A stretch of 64,000 nt of DNA from Aureispira anguillae (GTDB lineage: Bacteria; Bacteroidota; Bacteroidia; Chitinophagales; Saprospiraceae): positions 5,134,001-5,198,000 of the forward strand of contig NZ_AP026867.1 of the NCBI RefSeq assembly GCF_026000115.1, read 5' to 3'. Below, one piece after another: positions 8,802 through 16,793 of this stretch; positions within the stretch are counted from its first letter, which is position 1; each line of letters starts with the position of its first letter. The notes beneath the pieces were generated by a model. The model did no database searches. It was not told the DNA's origin and saw only the letters and a program-made list of their open reading frames with translations. A program made the position numbers and the translations under genes.

Positions 8802-10076
8802 TTATTTTAATGCTATAAAATTGGACTCCAATAGCTCTTGTAAAATCGCAAGGAGTTGCTCCTTCTCTTCCTCTATTATATCAGAAATTTCTAACTGCCA
8901 AAGGATCTGTTCTAAGGTAGTTTTGCCATCTATCTTCAACATCAGCTCGTAAATAATTTCAGGAAGATCGTATGCTTTCTGATGGAAACTTGCAGCATAG
9001 CTCGCCTCCATGCATTTACCATCCTTTGCCCGCCTTGTTACCCTTAACTCAACCGCATTATTAACCACTAGAACATCCGAAAGCGTAAGTCTTGCTTGAG
9101 CATCCCCCTTCTGAGCAACAAAAAACCAGTTATCATACATGCGATAACGCATACTGTTAGGGTTAAATAGATGCCTAGTTGCCAAAAATTCATTGGCTAG
9201 AATACGATAGCCCTTTTTTTGAAAAAACAACGCTACCTCTTCCGCAGATAGCATTTCTAATTCTGTATTAAAGAAATATTCCAAGGGACCAAAATGAATA
9301 AACAATCCATTGGCTGCCAGTAAACGATCCAACTCTCCAAACAAGACATTCAAGGGCAATACATCTGTAAAATAAATAGAATAGATGTGATTAATAGCCC
9401 CCTGATCTAATGGAATATTGGAAGCTTGAGCAATAAAAAAGTTAACTTTTTCGTCAATGGTTCTAACTTGTTCCTCCGTCATTTTCAAAGTGACTCGTTG
9501 TATCGTATCCTCTATTGTTCGACAGTTTCGCAACACTTTTTGTACCACCTCCCAAGTTCTCACCTTTTTTAGATGATTAATACTCCATATCATAAACAAA
9601 GAAGCATCAAAAGCATCTACTTGATTATATCTATACGCTAGATCCACTGCATACCGCCCTGTTCCACAGCCTAGGAAAAGCGCACTAGGTGCTGCTGAAA
9701 CATTCATTGCTTGTAATTTTTCTTCTAAGAAGGAATGAATTATACCATATTGGTCATAAGTGGAGTTATGCCCCCAATCCCTAATCAAATAACCAAAGGA
9801 AAAAGGCGTGGCAGATTCGTAAGAAAAAGACTGCACTTCCTTGGTAAGCAGTGTTTCTTTTGCAACCAAAGGGTACAGTTCATCTTTTATTTTAGTATAA
9901 ATATTTTTATAAAATAAATTCGCCTCTTCTATCAAAGCAATTCTTCTCGCACTTATGCCATTATCAATTGCTAGATGCTCTTTTTGCGGTACAGTTTGAC
10001 CGTGCAAGCCCTCCATCCTAACAAGATAATTGAGCCAATACGCCTTTTCATCATCTGTTAAATTGTCAAAAACCAT
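8802..10076 (-). CDS. Carnosine N-methyltransferase-like (N2227) enzyme with PqqD-like C-terminal domain
   Basis: This 424-residue protein has two parts. Residues 90-320 show a class I SAM fold with GCGTGR (136-141) as motif I. Around it lie signatures of the N2227/CARNMT1 family: GYLIRDWGHNSTYDQYGII (95-113; family form QFVRDWS...ER...YxPI), ASLFMIWSINHL (158-169; family GNEWSFFMLFSSN) and FIHFGPLEYFF (259-269; family INLGPLLYHF). Known members methylate histidine imidazoles of carnosine or of proteins. Residues about 340-424 (ELRVTRRA ... YELMLKIDGKTTLEQIL) look like a PqqD-type winged helix, the RiPP recognition element that binds leader peptides. Position between the exporter and the HExxH-like gene fits modification of CHDH-core peptides. 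The fold is confident; the histidine target is inferred. Confidence 0.7.
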   Translation of the reverse strand: MVFDNLTDDEKAYWLNYLVRMEGLHGQTVPQKEHLAIDNGISARRIALIEEANLFYKNIYTKIKDELYPLVAKETLLTKEVQSFSYESATPFSFGYLIRDWGHNSTYDQYGIIHSFLEEKLQAMNVSAAPSALFLGCGTGRYAVDLAYRYNQVDAFDASLFMIWSINHLKKVRTWEVVQKVLRNCRTIEDTIQRVTLKMTEEQVRTIDEKVNFFIAQASNIPLDQGAINHIYSIYFTDVLPLNVLFGELDRLLAANGLFIHFGPLEYFFNTELEMLSAEEVALFFQKKGYRILANEFLATRHLFNPNSMRYRMYDNWFFVAQKGDAQARLTLSDVLVVNNAVELRVTRRAKDGKCMEASYAASFHQKAYDLPEIIYELMLKIDGKTTLEQILWQLEISDIIEEEKEQLLAILQELLESNFIALK

Positions 10077-10119
10077 TGTTATTTTTATTATAAGATTGAT
10101 TCTTTGAATTCGGAATCGC

Positions 10120-11409
10120 TTAATTCTTTAAAAAATTAAACATTCTCCCCAACAAAGAAAGGTTCTCTGTTATTACTTCTGCCACCCCTATTAGCTCCTG
10201 TTTTTGTTCTAATTCCTGCCCAGAGCTAGTGAGCAATTGGTCGGGCAATTCAACTTTTAGTAAATAAGTCCCATCTTTGGGAACGTTGGTGATCGACAAA
10301 ACTCGTCCCTTTAATGTTCCAAATTCATGATAAGGGTAGTTGGCTAATTTAATAATGACCGATTGATCGACCTTAACTTTTCCTGAATTTCCAATTGGCA
10401 TTTTCACCCAAGCAAAATAAGTTTGTTTTCCACTAGGACTAATCGTAAAAACGTGTTGTTCTTTGGTCAAAAATTGTCTTTTAGATCGAATATCGTACAT
10501 ATTCAAAATACCATCTACAGGAGCCACTAATACATTGGTTTGTGTCCACTCTCTCAATAAAAAAAGCAGGCGATTAAAACTACTTAAGATATTATTCCTC
10601 AACAATAAGTATTGGTCTGACTGCTCAATTACCAAAGAAGAATTTTCTTTATTAATTACCTCTTGTTGGAGTTGAGCTTTTAGCATAGCACTATTGAGTT
10701 CTTCTATTTGGCTTTTGAGCGCCAACCATTGTCGTTCCTTTTGTTCTACTTCAATTTTGGCAGAAGCTTTATTTTTGAAGAGTTCTTTTGTCCTTAGATA
10801 AGCACTATAAACCAACTCCTGTTCTTGCTCCAACAATTCTTTTTGCTTTGCTAAGTTCAATAAGATTTTATCCAAGTTTTTGGTTCGATTGTTATTGATA
10901 CCAATTTGCAAAAATTGAGGATTTAGCTTTTTAAACAATTGGTACTCGCTAATATTCCGAATTAAATTTAAGTACTCATCGTTCAGGGTACCTAGCCGCA
11001 AATGGTCATCCAATTGAATGGCATTAATTTTCTCCCAAAAATCAGTTCCATCTAATTTTTCCACCAAATCCATTAAGGCTAAGATACTCTTGTATTCTGC
11101 ACTATTATTCAAGACCAAAATCCAATCGTCCTTTTTAACAAGCTCTTTATCCTGTTTGAGTATGTGTGCAATTTGACCGCTACTTTCACTATACACATCA
11201 ATAGATGGATCTTCTGTCAAAACAGTAGCTTCAGAAATAATCACATCTGGGTATTCAATTGCCCATAAGCCCAAGAGCAACAAAACAAAAATTATAAAAA
11301 AGAGCGTATTTCCCCAGCTAACAATCCAAGAAGGTGTTTTTTCTAGAATGTCTTGAAAAAAATAACTCTTATCTTCTATTCTCAGTATTTTATCTTTATC
11401 AATTGCCAA
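10120..11409 (-). CDS. HlyD-family periplasmic adaptor of the peptide exporter
   Basis: 429 residues: short cytosolic N-terminus, one transmembrane segment (about 32-50, NTLFFIIFVLLLLGLWAI), a biotinyl-lipoyl-like segment (SSGQIAHILKQDKELVKKDDWI), long alpha-hairpin coiled coils (about 170-255), the returning lipoyl half (VLVAPVDGILNMYDI) and a beta-barrel domain (LKGRVLSITNVPKDGTYLL). This is the membrane-fusion adaptor of type I peptide export. Its first codons overlap the last 11 bp of the C39 ABC transporter, so the two are translationally coupled. An outer-membrane TolC partner is not in the window. Confidence 0.85.
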   Translation of the reverse strand: MAIDKDKILRIEDKSYFFQDILEKTPSWIVSWGNTLFFIIFVLLLLGLWAIEYPDVIISEATVLTEDPSIDVYSESSGQIAHILKQDKELVKKDDWILVLNNSAEYKSILALMDLVEKLDGTDFWEKINAIQLDDHLRLGTLNDEYLNLIRNISEYQLFKKLNPQFLQIGINNNRTKNLDKILLNLAKQKELLEQEQELVYSAYLRTKELFKNKASAKIEVEQKERQWLALKSQIEELNSAMLKAQLQQEVINKENSSLVIEQSDQYLLLRNNILSSFNRLLFLLREWTQTNVLVAPVDGILNMYDIRSKRQFLTKEQHVFTISPSGKQTYFAWVKMPIGNSGKVKVDQSVIIKLANYPYHEFGTLKGRVLSITNVPKDGTYLLKVELPDQLLTSSGQELEQKQELIGVAEVITENLSLLGRMFNFLKN

Positions 11410-13645
11410 GTTCTAGTTGATTTTTTATAAGTTGATAATAAGATCCTCTTTTGTCAATTAGTTCATCATGTGTTCCAACCTCTTTGATGGTTCCCTGATC
11501 CAAGACTACAATTTGATCTGCGTTTTTGACCGTACTCAGCCTATGCGCAATAACCACTACCGTCTTCCCTTTACAAAACTCATCCAAATTATCAATAATA
11601 GTTCGCTCATTATTGGCATCCAAAGCACTAGTAGCCTCATCAAAAAATAAAAATTCTGGATTTTTATACACCGCTCTTGCAATCAAAAGCCGCTGTCGCT
11701 GTCCACCACTCAATGTACGCCCACTAGACCCAGCAGGACCAATCATTGAATTAAATCCCGAAGGCAAGCTATTAATCAGTTCTTCGATGTTCGCCACCCT
11801 TACCGCTTCTAGCAGTCGATCTGTATTGATCACATCATTGGGTGCGGATTCTGTAATATTATTCGTTACATTATCTGAAAAAATATACCCTTCTTGTAAA
11901 ACGGTGCCACACAAAGCCCTCCAATTGTTGGTATCAATATGGTTAAGGTTGGTATTGCCTATCCTCAAAGCGCCTTCTGTTGGCAAGTATAATTTTAGCA
12001 ACAACTTAATTAAGGTCGTCTTTCCACCACCACTATTGCCAACAATAGCCGTTGTCTTTCCTTTGGGTATATGTAGGTTAATATCTTTTAATACTAAGTT
12101 CCCCATATCTCCTTCATAAGAGAAGTTGACATTTTCAAGCACAATATCTTGCGCCTCCTTTGGCAAAGTCAGTAAGTTTTGCTCGTTCAATAATTTTTCT
12201 TCAGGATTAATAAAGTCTATTTCGCCAAAACGCTCAACACTTAATTTAGCATCCTGAACCAACCTAAAAAAACCCACCAAATTCCACAGAGGAACATTTA
12301 CCTGCCCAACAATATACTGTATCGCCAACATGGTTCCCAGTGTAATCTGCCCCTGAATCACCAATAAAGCAGCCGCAAAAGTAATAGAAATGTTTTTGAG
12401 TTGATTGATAATATCGCCCCCTATAGATTGAAACAGCCCCACTTTGAGGGTAGAAATAGCCGTTTTATAATAACGTACCCGATTCTTTTCCCAACTCCAA
12501 GTATGTCTGGTCTCGGCTCCATTTACTTTTACTTCTTGTATCCCATTAACAGTCTGAATGAGGGTAGAATTGATATTAGAAGAAGCATCAAAACGTTTAA
12601 AATCTAGTTCTTCCCGTTTTTTCATAAAAAACCAAACCCACCAAACATAGGCGATGATTCCCACAATAAAAATTCCTAAGATCAAGAGGCTATAATAAGC
12701 TAGAATGACCAAAAAAATCAAGGCATTGATATAAGAAAATATCTGCCAAGGTGCCTCATTCAAAAAATCTTCTAAACGCTTGGACTCATTAATACGCTGT
12801 AAAATATCGCCTGGTGTTTTGCTATCAAAAAAAGAAACTGGTTTTTTGAGCAATTTGGTCAAATAATCGGAGGTGACTAACATACTTGTTCTAGAACCAA
12901 TGTACAAAAGCAACCAACTTCTAATGATATTTAGGAAAGAAGAACTTAGAAAAAGAACTAGCTGTGCTAACAATAAAACATAGACAAAATTTAGATCGCC
13001 ATAATTAATCCCCTTATCCACCAATGCTTGCGTAACAAAAGGTATAATCAGTTGTACGATCATCCCAATAAAAACGCCAATAAAAACCTGTATTAGGTAC
13101 TTTTTATGGCTATTTAAGTAAGGCAAAATAATATTCAGCCCACTTGGCTTTTTATCATCTTCTTGCTCATAAAACTTAGCAGTAGGCTCCAATAAGATGG
13201 TCATTCCTCCTTGGCTATCATCTACTCTATTGTTATTTTGCCAAGCTTTTACAAACTCTTCTTTGGTATAGGTAATCAGACCATAAATAGGATCTGCTAC
13301 GTACACTTTGTTTCGCTTAATTTTATGTACAATGACAAAGTGCCGATCTCTCCAGTAAACAATACAAGGCAAAGGCGCTTCTACCGCTAAGGTTTCAAAA
13401 TCAATCAAAGCTGGTATAATATGAAAGCCTAAATCTTCTCCTGCTGCAATTAGATTTTTGGCAGATACCCCATCTGGACCAATTTTGCATTTGTACCGAA
13501 GGTGTTCCATACTTAAGTTTTTTCCATAAAACTTAGCTAACATCCTTAGACAAGTTGGCCCACAATCAAATCGATCTGTTTGTATAAATACAGGAAATTT
13601 ATTGGGAAATAACAGTTGTTTTATCTTTTTTGAAACGGAATACAT
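11399..13645 (-). CDS. Peptidase-containing ABC exporter (C39 PCAT)
   Basis: A 748-residue bacteriocin-type processing exporter. The C39 cysteine protease occupies about 15-140: catalytic Cys in DRFDCGPTCL (C28), His in WRDRHFVIVH and Asp in VADPIYG. Six transmembrane helices follow (about 175-450), then the ATPase: Walker A GNSGGGKTT, signature LSGGQRQR, Walker B FLFFDEATSALD and switch His in VIAHRLS. Such proteins cut leader peptides after a double-glycine-type motif and export the core. All catalytic residues are present. It lies directly downstream of four precursor genes whose leaders end in VLGD, and upstream of the HlyD adaptor, so it is the expected maturation and export engine of this locus. 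Confidence 0.9.
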   Translation of the reverse strand: MYSVSKKIKQLLFPNKFPVFIQTDRFDCGPTCLRMLAKFYGKNLSMEHLRYKCKIGPDGVSAKNLIAAGEDLGFHIIPALIDFETLAVEAPLPCIVYWRDRHFVIVHKIKRNKVYVADPIYGLITYTKEEFVKAWQNNNRVDDSQGGMTILLEPTAKFYEQEDDKKPSGLNIILPYLNSHKKYLIQVFIGVFIGMIVQLIIPFVTQALVDKGINYGDLNFVYVLLLAQLVLFLSSSFLNIIRSWLLLYIGSRTSMLVTSDYLTKLLKKPVSFFDSKTPGDILQRINESKRLEDFLNEAPWQIFSYINALIFLVILAYYSLLILGIFIVGIIAYVWWVWFFMKKREELDFKRFDASSNINSTLIQTVNGIQEVKVNGAETRHTWSWEKNRVRYYKTAISTLKVGLFQSIGGDIINQLKNISITFAAALLVIQGQITLGTMLAIQYIVGQVNVPLWNLVGFFRLVQDAKLSVERFGEIDFINPEEKLLNEQNLLTLPKEAQDIVLENVNFSYEGDMGNLVLKDINLHIPKGKTTAIVGNSGGGKTTLIKLLLKLYLPTEGALRIGNTNLNHIDTNNWRALCGTVLQEGYIFSDNVTNNITESAPNDVINTDRLLEAVRVANIEELINSLPSGFNSMIGPAGSSGRTLSGGQRQRLLIARAVYKNPEFLFFDEATSALDANNERTIIDNLDEFCKGKTVVVIAHRLSTVKNADQIVVLDQGTIKEVGTHDELIDKRGSYYQLIKNQLELGN

Positions 13646-13983
13646 AAAGTAAGGTTAAGCCTCTTTTGGGATATGGGACATGTACGAATAAACAGTATGG
13701 AAAAACGTTGGGCACGAATACTCACAAGCACTAAAGTCTTTGTTACACAATGCCTTTATCAAAAGTATTTCGAATATACTATAAATATTAATACTTCAAT
13801 GCTTTTTGACAAAACATATACTAAAAATCAAGTTTAGATGCTTTTGATAAACATTCTTGTAACGTTTTTGCTCAATTGCTATGATCCTATCATAAAACAC
13901 GACTTCTGTTCTATGAGAAACCTTCTCGTATAGCCCTAAAGCCATAACAAGAAGGTGCTCTATCTTCAGTAAAAGGGAGAATT
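13646..13983 (-). other. 338-bp gap between precursor array and exporter, with a long hairpin
   Basis: No gene was found. An imperfect hairpin spans 13915-13960: GAGAAACCTTCTCGTATAGC pairs with GCCATAACAAGAAGGTGCTC with a few mismatches. It has no T-run on the minus strand, so rather than a plain terminator it may be a 3' stabiliser or partial stop that lets the precursor genes be expressed above the exporter genes, as is common in peptide loci. No TAnnTTTG promoter for the exporter was noticed in the gap. Confidence 0.35.
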
Positions 13984-14118
13984 TTATCTAGCAAAATCTA
14001 CTTGAACTTTGTGATCGTGGCAATCTCCTAGTACCTGTCCTAGTAGTTTGTCGGTTGCAGCTTGATCGTCTTTTTTCAAATTCTTTGACTTGAAGTCATC
14101 CAATTTTAATCGTTTCAT
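13984..14118 (-). CDS. RiPP precursor peptide, copy 1
   Basis: A 44-residue peptide missed by length cut-offs. It starts MKRLKLDDFKSKNLKK, continues to TDKLLGQVLGD, and ends with the predicted core CHDHKVQVDFAR. The start resembles the Lys/Leu-rich leaders (MKKLxLxxL) of Bacteroidota RiPP precursors. L25 and V29 sit at -7 and -4 relative to a G-D pair where C39 substrates usually have G-G. Copies 1 and 3 differ by one residue, V40 versus A40. It is the last of four tandem copies, on the strand of the exporter and modifying enzymes, 338 bp before the exporter. Confidence 0.85.
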   Translation of the reverse strand: MKRLKLDDFKSKNLKKDDQAATDKLLGQVLGDCHDHKVQVDFAR

Positions 14119-14172
14119 TGTTTAAATTTTAATTGCGATGCTTACTCTTTTTAGGATTTTCAGCTTGCTCCT
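14119..14172 (-). repeat. Conserved upstream segment of precursor copy 1
   Basis: About 55 bp directly 5' of the start codon, reading GGAGCAAGCTG...AAAATTTAAACA on the minus strand, recur nearly unchanged before copies 2 and 3 (14364-14420, 14622-14680) but not before copy 4. This shows that copies 1-3 arose by duplication of a unit containing gene plus leader. A translation or transcription role is possible; no TAnnTTTG box was seen in it. Confidence 0.55.
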
Positions 14173-14234
14173 GTTTTAATCTGTACTTGGTTGTTAAAAG
14201 CTATCCCCCTCTCTAATAGAAGGGGATAAACCTA

Positions 14235-14363
14235 TTACTCTGCAATTGCAGCTTTGTGATCATGGCAATCTCCTAGTACTTGTCCTAGTAATTTGTCAGT
14301 TGCGGCTTGATCGTCTTTTTTCAAATTCTTTGACTTGAAGTCATCCAATTTTAATCGTTTCAT
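14235..14363 (-). CDS. RiPP precursor peptide, copy 2
   Basis: A 42-residue peptide with the same first 37 residues as copy 1 (MKRLKLDDFKSKNLKK ... VLGDCHDHK) but a different tail, giving the predicted core CHDHKAAIAE. The near-total leader conservation, including many synonymous sites, against a changed C-terminus is the classic sign of a leader/core precursor. The start codon is fixed by alignment with the other copies and the conserved 57-bp upstream segment. The gap to copy 1 is 116 bp. Confidence 0.85.
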   Translation of the reverse strand: MKRLKLDDFKSKNLKKDDQAATDKLLGQVLGDCHDHKAAIAE

Positions 14364-14420
14364 TGTTTAAAATTTTAATTGTGATGCCTACTCTTTTCAG
14401 GATTTTCGGCTTACTCCTTT
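14364..14420 (-). repeat. Conserved upstream segment of precursor copy 2
   Basis: Same segment as before copies 1 and 3, with one or two base changes (GTAGGCATCACAATTAAAAT next to the start codon). It carries GGAGTAAGCC at its far end, which is too distant from the ATG to act as its ribosome-binding site. Confidence 0.55.
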
Positions 14421-14486
14421 TCAATTTTCCACTGTTTTGAATAATTCGTAGGTATCCTCTGTTTTAACAGAAGGACAAAAACCTAT

Positions 14487-14621
14487 TTATCTAGCAAAAT
14501 CTGCTTGAACTTTGTGATCGTGGCAATCTCCTAGTACCTGTCCTAGTAGTTTGTCGGTTGCGGCTTGATCGTCTTTTTTCAAATTCTTTGACTTAAAGTC
14601 ATCCAATTTTAATCGTTTCAT
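14487..14621 (-). CDS. RiPP precursor peptide, copy 3
   Basis: A 44-residue peptide, leader as in copies 1 and 2, predicted core CHDHKVQADFAR (one substitution from copy 1). The pair shows that the array is evolving by tandem duplication and small core changes. One Cys and two His are kept in the core. It sits 123 bp upstream of copy 2. Confidence 0.85.
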   Translation of the reverse strand: MKRLKLDDFKSKNLKKDDQAATDKLLGQVLGDCHDHKVQADFAR

Positions 14622-14680
14622 TGTTTAAAATTTTAATTGTGATGCCTACTCTTTTTAGGATTTTCGGCTTACTCCTTTTA
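14622..14680 (-). repeat. Conserved upstream segment of precursor copy 3
   Basis: Third copy of the roughly 57-bp segment that precedes copies 1 and 2; nearly identical to the one before copy 2. Confidence 0.55.
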
Positions 14681-14711
14681 TTATGATTCGCTTAGCGAAA
14701 GAATTATTAGA

Positions 14712-14870
14712 TTATCGAATATTCTGAATTGAAGCTTTAGCAGAGCCCTCCCGTGTATGTATATGGTCGTGACAATCTCCTAAGACTTGCCCTAGTAATT
14801 TGTCGGTTGTTGTCTGGTTCTCTTTTTTCAAATTCTTTGACTTAAAATCATCTAATTTTAATCGTTTCAT
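14712..14870 (-). CDS. RiPP precursor peptide, copy 4 (most diverged)
   Basis: A 52-residue peptide, first in transcription order. Its leader differs at a few sites (KKENQTTTDKLL instead of KKDDQAATDKLL), and the predicted core is longer: CHDHIHTREGSAKASIQNIR, with three His. Its upstream DNA is unlike that of copies 1-3, so it is probably the founder or an older copy. It begins 118 bp after the aldo/keto reductase stop. Retention of CHDH in all four copies, while everything after it varies, marks these four residues as the functional or modified site. Confidence 0.85.
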   Translation of the reverse strand: MKRLKLDDFKSKNLKKENQTTTDKLLGQVLGDCHDHIHTREGSAKASIQNIR

Positions 14871-14988
14871 CGTTTTAATTTTAATATTGAAATTGTAAAG
14901 CTAGTTGTGTTTAGGGCACAAGCATCCCTTGGATTAATTGTACTTACAATCAATAACCAATACGTCAAACTTTTTTAAAAACAAACCA

Positions 14989-16278
14989 TCAAGACATTGA
15001 CATTACCCTATTAAATTCTCCATTTAACGCTAACACATACGCTGGTTTTCGCAAGCCTACCAAGACATGATCCAACAAAGATTCATTTAGATAAGCATGA
15101 CAAGCTGTCAAAACGCTATTTTCTTTTATTGAAGTGCCCTCCTCTTCTAAAGCAGCTAAAAACTGCCTTGTTTTATTCGTTTGTGCCTGCAAAGCATATA
15201 GAACCGTATACCTATGTAGTTCATTTAGCATCGGTTCAAATTGTTGCCAGTCTTCTTCAAAAATAGTCGTTAGAAAAGGATTCATTTGTGCTGCAAAAAA
15301 AGCATCAACAGCTCCTTTAGATTTAAAATTAGTATAGTATTTTTCTAGTAACTGAATGGGTTCAAAATCACTGCCTTTGCTCTCCCCATTGGTTAATTTA
15401 GCAACTCGCTGGTTAACCTCTTTCAAAAACAGTTCTATGCAAGCCTTAGCGGCTATAGCATTCAGATCCGATAATTCTTTTTCATGGGTAACCAACCTGA
15501 ATTCAAATCCATTTTCATTCATATTTAAAGGTCGATTACCAATTGTAATCAATCCATTATCTTTGGCAAATGCTAAAAGCGATTGCTTATCATAATGCAT
15601 TTCTAAGGCCATTTTTTCTTTAAAATTGAAAGGAAATTGAATGAATTTAAAATGATGTTTATTGCGGATTGATGCTGCAATCTCTAGCAATCGGGCACAA
15701 TCAATTGCCCCCTTTGCCTGAGGATTAAACATACAATTCGAACTAACACCATAATATCGGATTTTACCTTCCTCAACTTTTTCTTCCAACAACTCAAAAG
15801 CCTTTGTTATAGACTGATAGAGTTGAGTTGGGCTATTTAAATTTTTGCTCTGCAAGTAACGTTCAGGATTATGCAATAAATAAACATCTATGTACTCCCG
15901 ATTTAACTTTCTTAAGCTATTTTCTAACTGATAAGCAATAAAATTAGGATCCAAAGAATACTCAAAATCGTTTTCAATAACGGCAATTTCAGCAACATTT
16001 TGTTCCAAAAAACCAGCAAAGGCTTTTGTTTGTAAATTTTTGCTTGGGATATAGCCCGCTTTTGATACAATAAATAATTGTTTGCTGTATTCGGGGTACT
16101 GTTGTATAAATTGCCCAATTAATACCTCCGACTCTCCCCTAGAATAATTAGTTGCTGTATCAATTAAGTTATACCCATGTTTGACCGCAGTATGCAAAGC
16201 ATCAAAATGTATGCGATCCTCTATACCCATCCGATAAGTTCCAATTCCGACTGAAGACAAATTAGTTATTTCAACCAT
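14989..16278 (-). CDS. Aldo/keto reductase at head of RiPP-like locus
   Basis: 429 residues, longer than the usual 320-350. The AKR tetrad is intact: D40 (IDTATNY), Y45, K73 (VSKAGY) and H136 (LLHNPER), so it should reduce a carbonyl with NADPH. The extra length is a C-terminal helical part (about 300-429). It precedes the precursor array on the same strand without a visible terminator and has a good promoter about 280 bp upstream, so it may be the first gene of the transcript. It could act on the peptide or on a small molecule joined to it, or be an unrelated neighbour; the sequence does not decide. Confidence 0.75.
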   Translation of the reverse strand: MVEITNLSSVGIGTYRMGIEDRIHFDALHTAVKHGYNLIDTATNYSRGESEVLIGQFIQQYPEYSKQLFIVSKAGYIPSKNLQTKAFAGFLEQNVAEIAVIENDFEYSLDPNFIAYQLENSLRKLNREYIDVYLLHNPERYLQSKNLNSPTQLYQSITKAFELLEEKVEEGKIRYYGVSSNCMFNPQAKGAIDCARLLEIAASIRNKHHFKFIQFPFNFKEKMALEMHYDKQSLLAFAKDNGLITIGNRPLNMNENGFEFRLVTHEKELSDLNAIAAKACIELFLKEVNQRVAKLTNGESKGSDFEPIQLLEKYYTNFKSKGAVDAFFAAQMNPFLTTIFEEDWQQFEPMLNELHRYTVLYALQAQTNKTRQFLAALEEEGTSIKENSVLTACHAYLNESLLDHVLVGLRKPAYVLALNGEFNRVMSMS

Positions 16279-16793
16279 GTACTATACGCTGTTGTTTCAA
16301 TTGTATTATTACTGTTTGTGAGATCGCTATTGTTTAGTTGAGGCAATACACTGCCTATACATCAAACTGATGATTAACCTAGGATTACACTTCCTTAATT
16401 CATTATTATCGTAAAAGAAATTGATAGGACTTCAGGTTCTTTTACCTGTTCTACTTTATAACTTATTTTGCGTCCCTAGTTATAAACAAATGAAAACTAA
16501 CTGGCTTCAAATTATTTAAAATCGTATAATTTAGAATACACATTATTAACTTTCGTATCCAAATATAAATGGAAAATATAATTATTGCAAGCCCCAATAG
16601 CTCCTTTAAGTTTTTAGCAACTTTTTCAACTATTTATTAGTTCTTCAAAATCAGCATTTTAAGCCAATAACATTGTTTAAAATAATATTTATATTATGAA
16701 ATATTTAACAAAACACCTATTTATATAACCCTATATAATAGGTTATCAGATTGTGTTTTTACTTCTTTTTCTAAGGAGCAAAAAAGCAAACGA
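16279..16793 (-). other. 515-bp intergenic region with candidate locus promoter
   Basis: No gene was found between the SixA-like gene and the aldo/keto reductase. The stretch is very A/T-rich and holds the candidate promoter at 16560-16590, leaving a leader of roughly 280 nt before the reductase start. No known riboswitch pattern was recognised in that leader. Confidence 0.4.
16560..16590 (-). promoter_or_regulatory. Candidate Bacteroidota promoter for the RiPP-like locus
   Basis: On the minus strand, TTG (16590-16588) lies 20 bp before TATATTTG (16567-16560), matching the -33 TTG / -7 TAnnTTTG pattern. It is the only exact TAnnTTTG box noticed in the gap upstream of the aldo/keto reductase. 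Confidence 0.5.

Noticed and set aside
11526-12119. 197-residue open frame on the plus strand
   Set aside because: It lies antisense within the C39 ABC transporter ATPase domain; that strand's gene is strongly supported, and the frame has no recognisable protein features.
13984-14870. The 245-258 bp repeated units could be read as a CRISPR-like array
   Set aside because: The repeats are far too long and each holds an ORF with conserved leader and varied core; no cas genes are present.
7598-16278. Lanthipeptide, lasso peptide or radical-SAM peptide class
   Set aside because: No LanB/LanC/LanM, lasso cyclase or radical SAM CxxxCxxC motif in any neighbouring protein; each core has a single Cys and few Ser/Thr.
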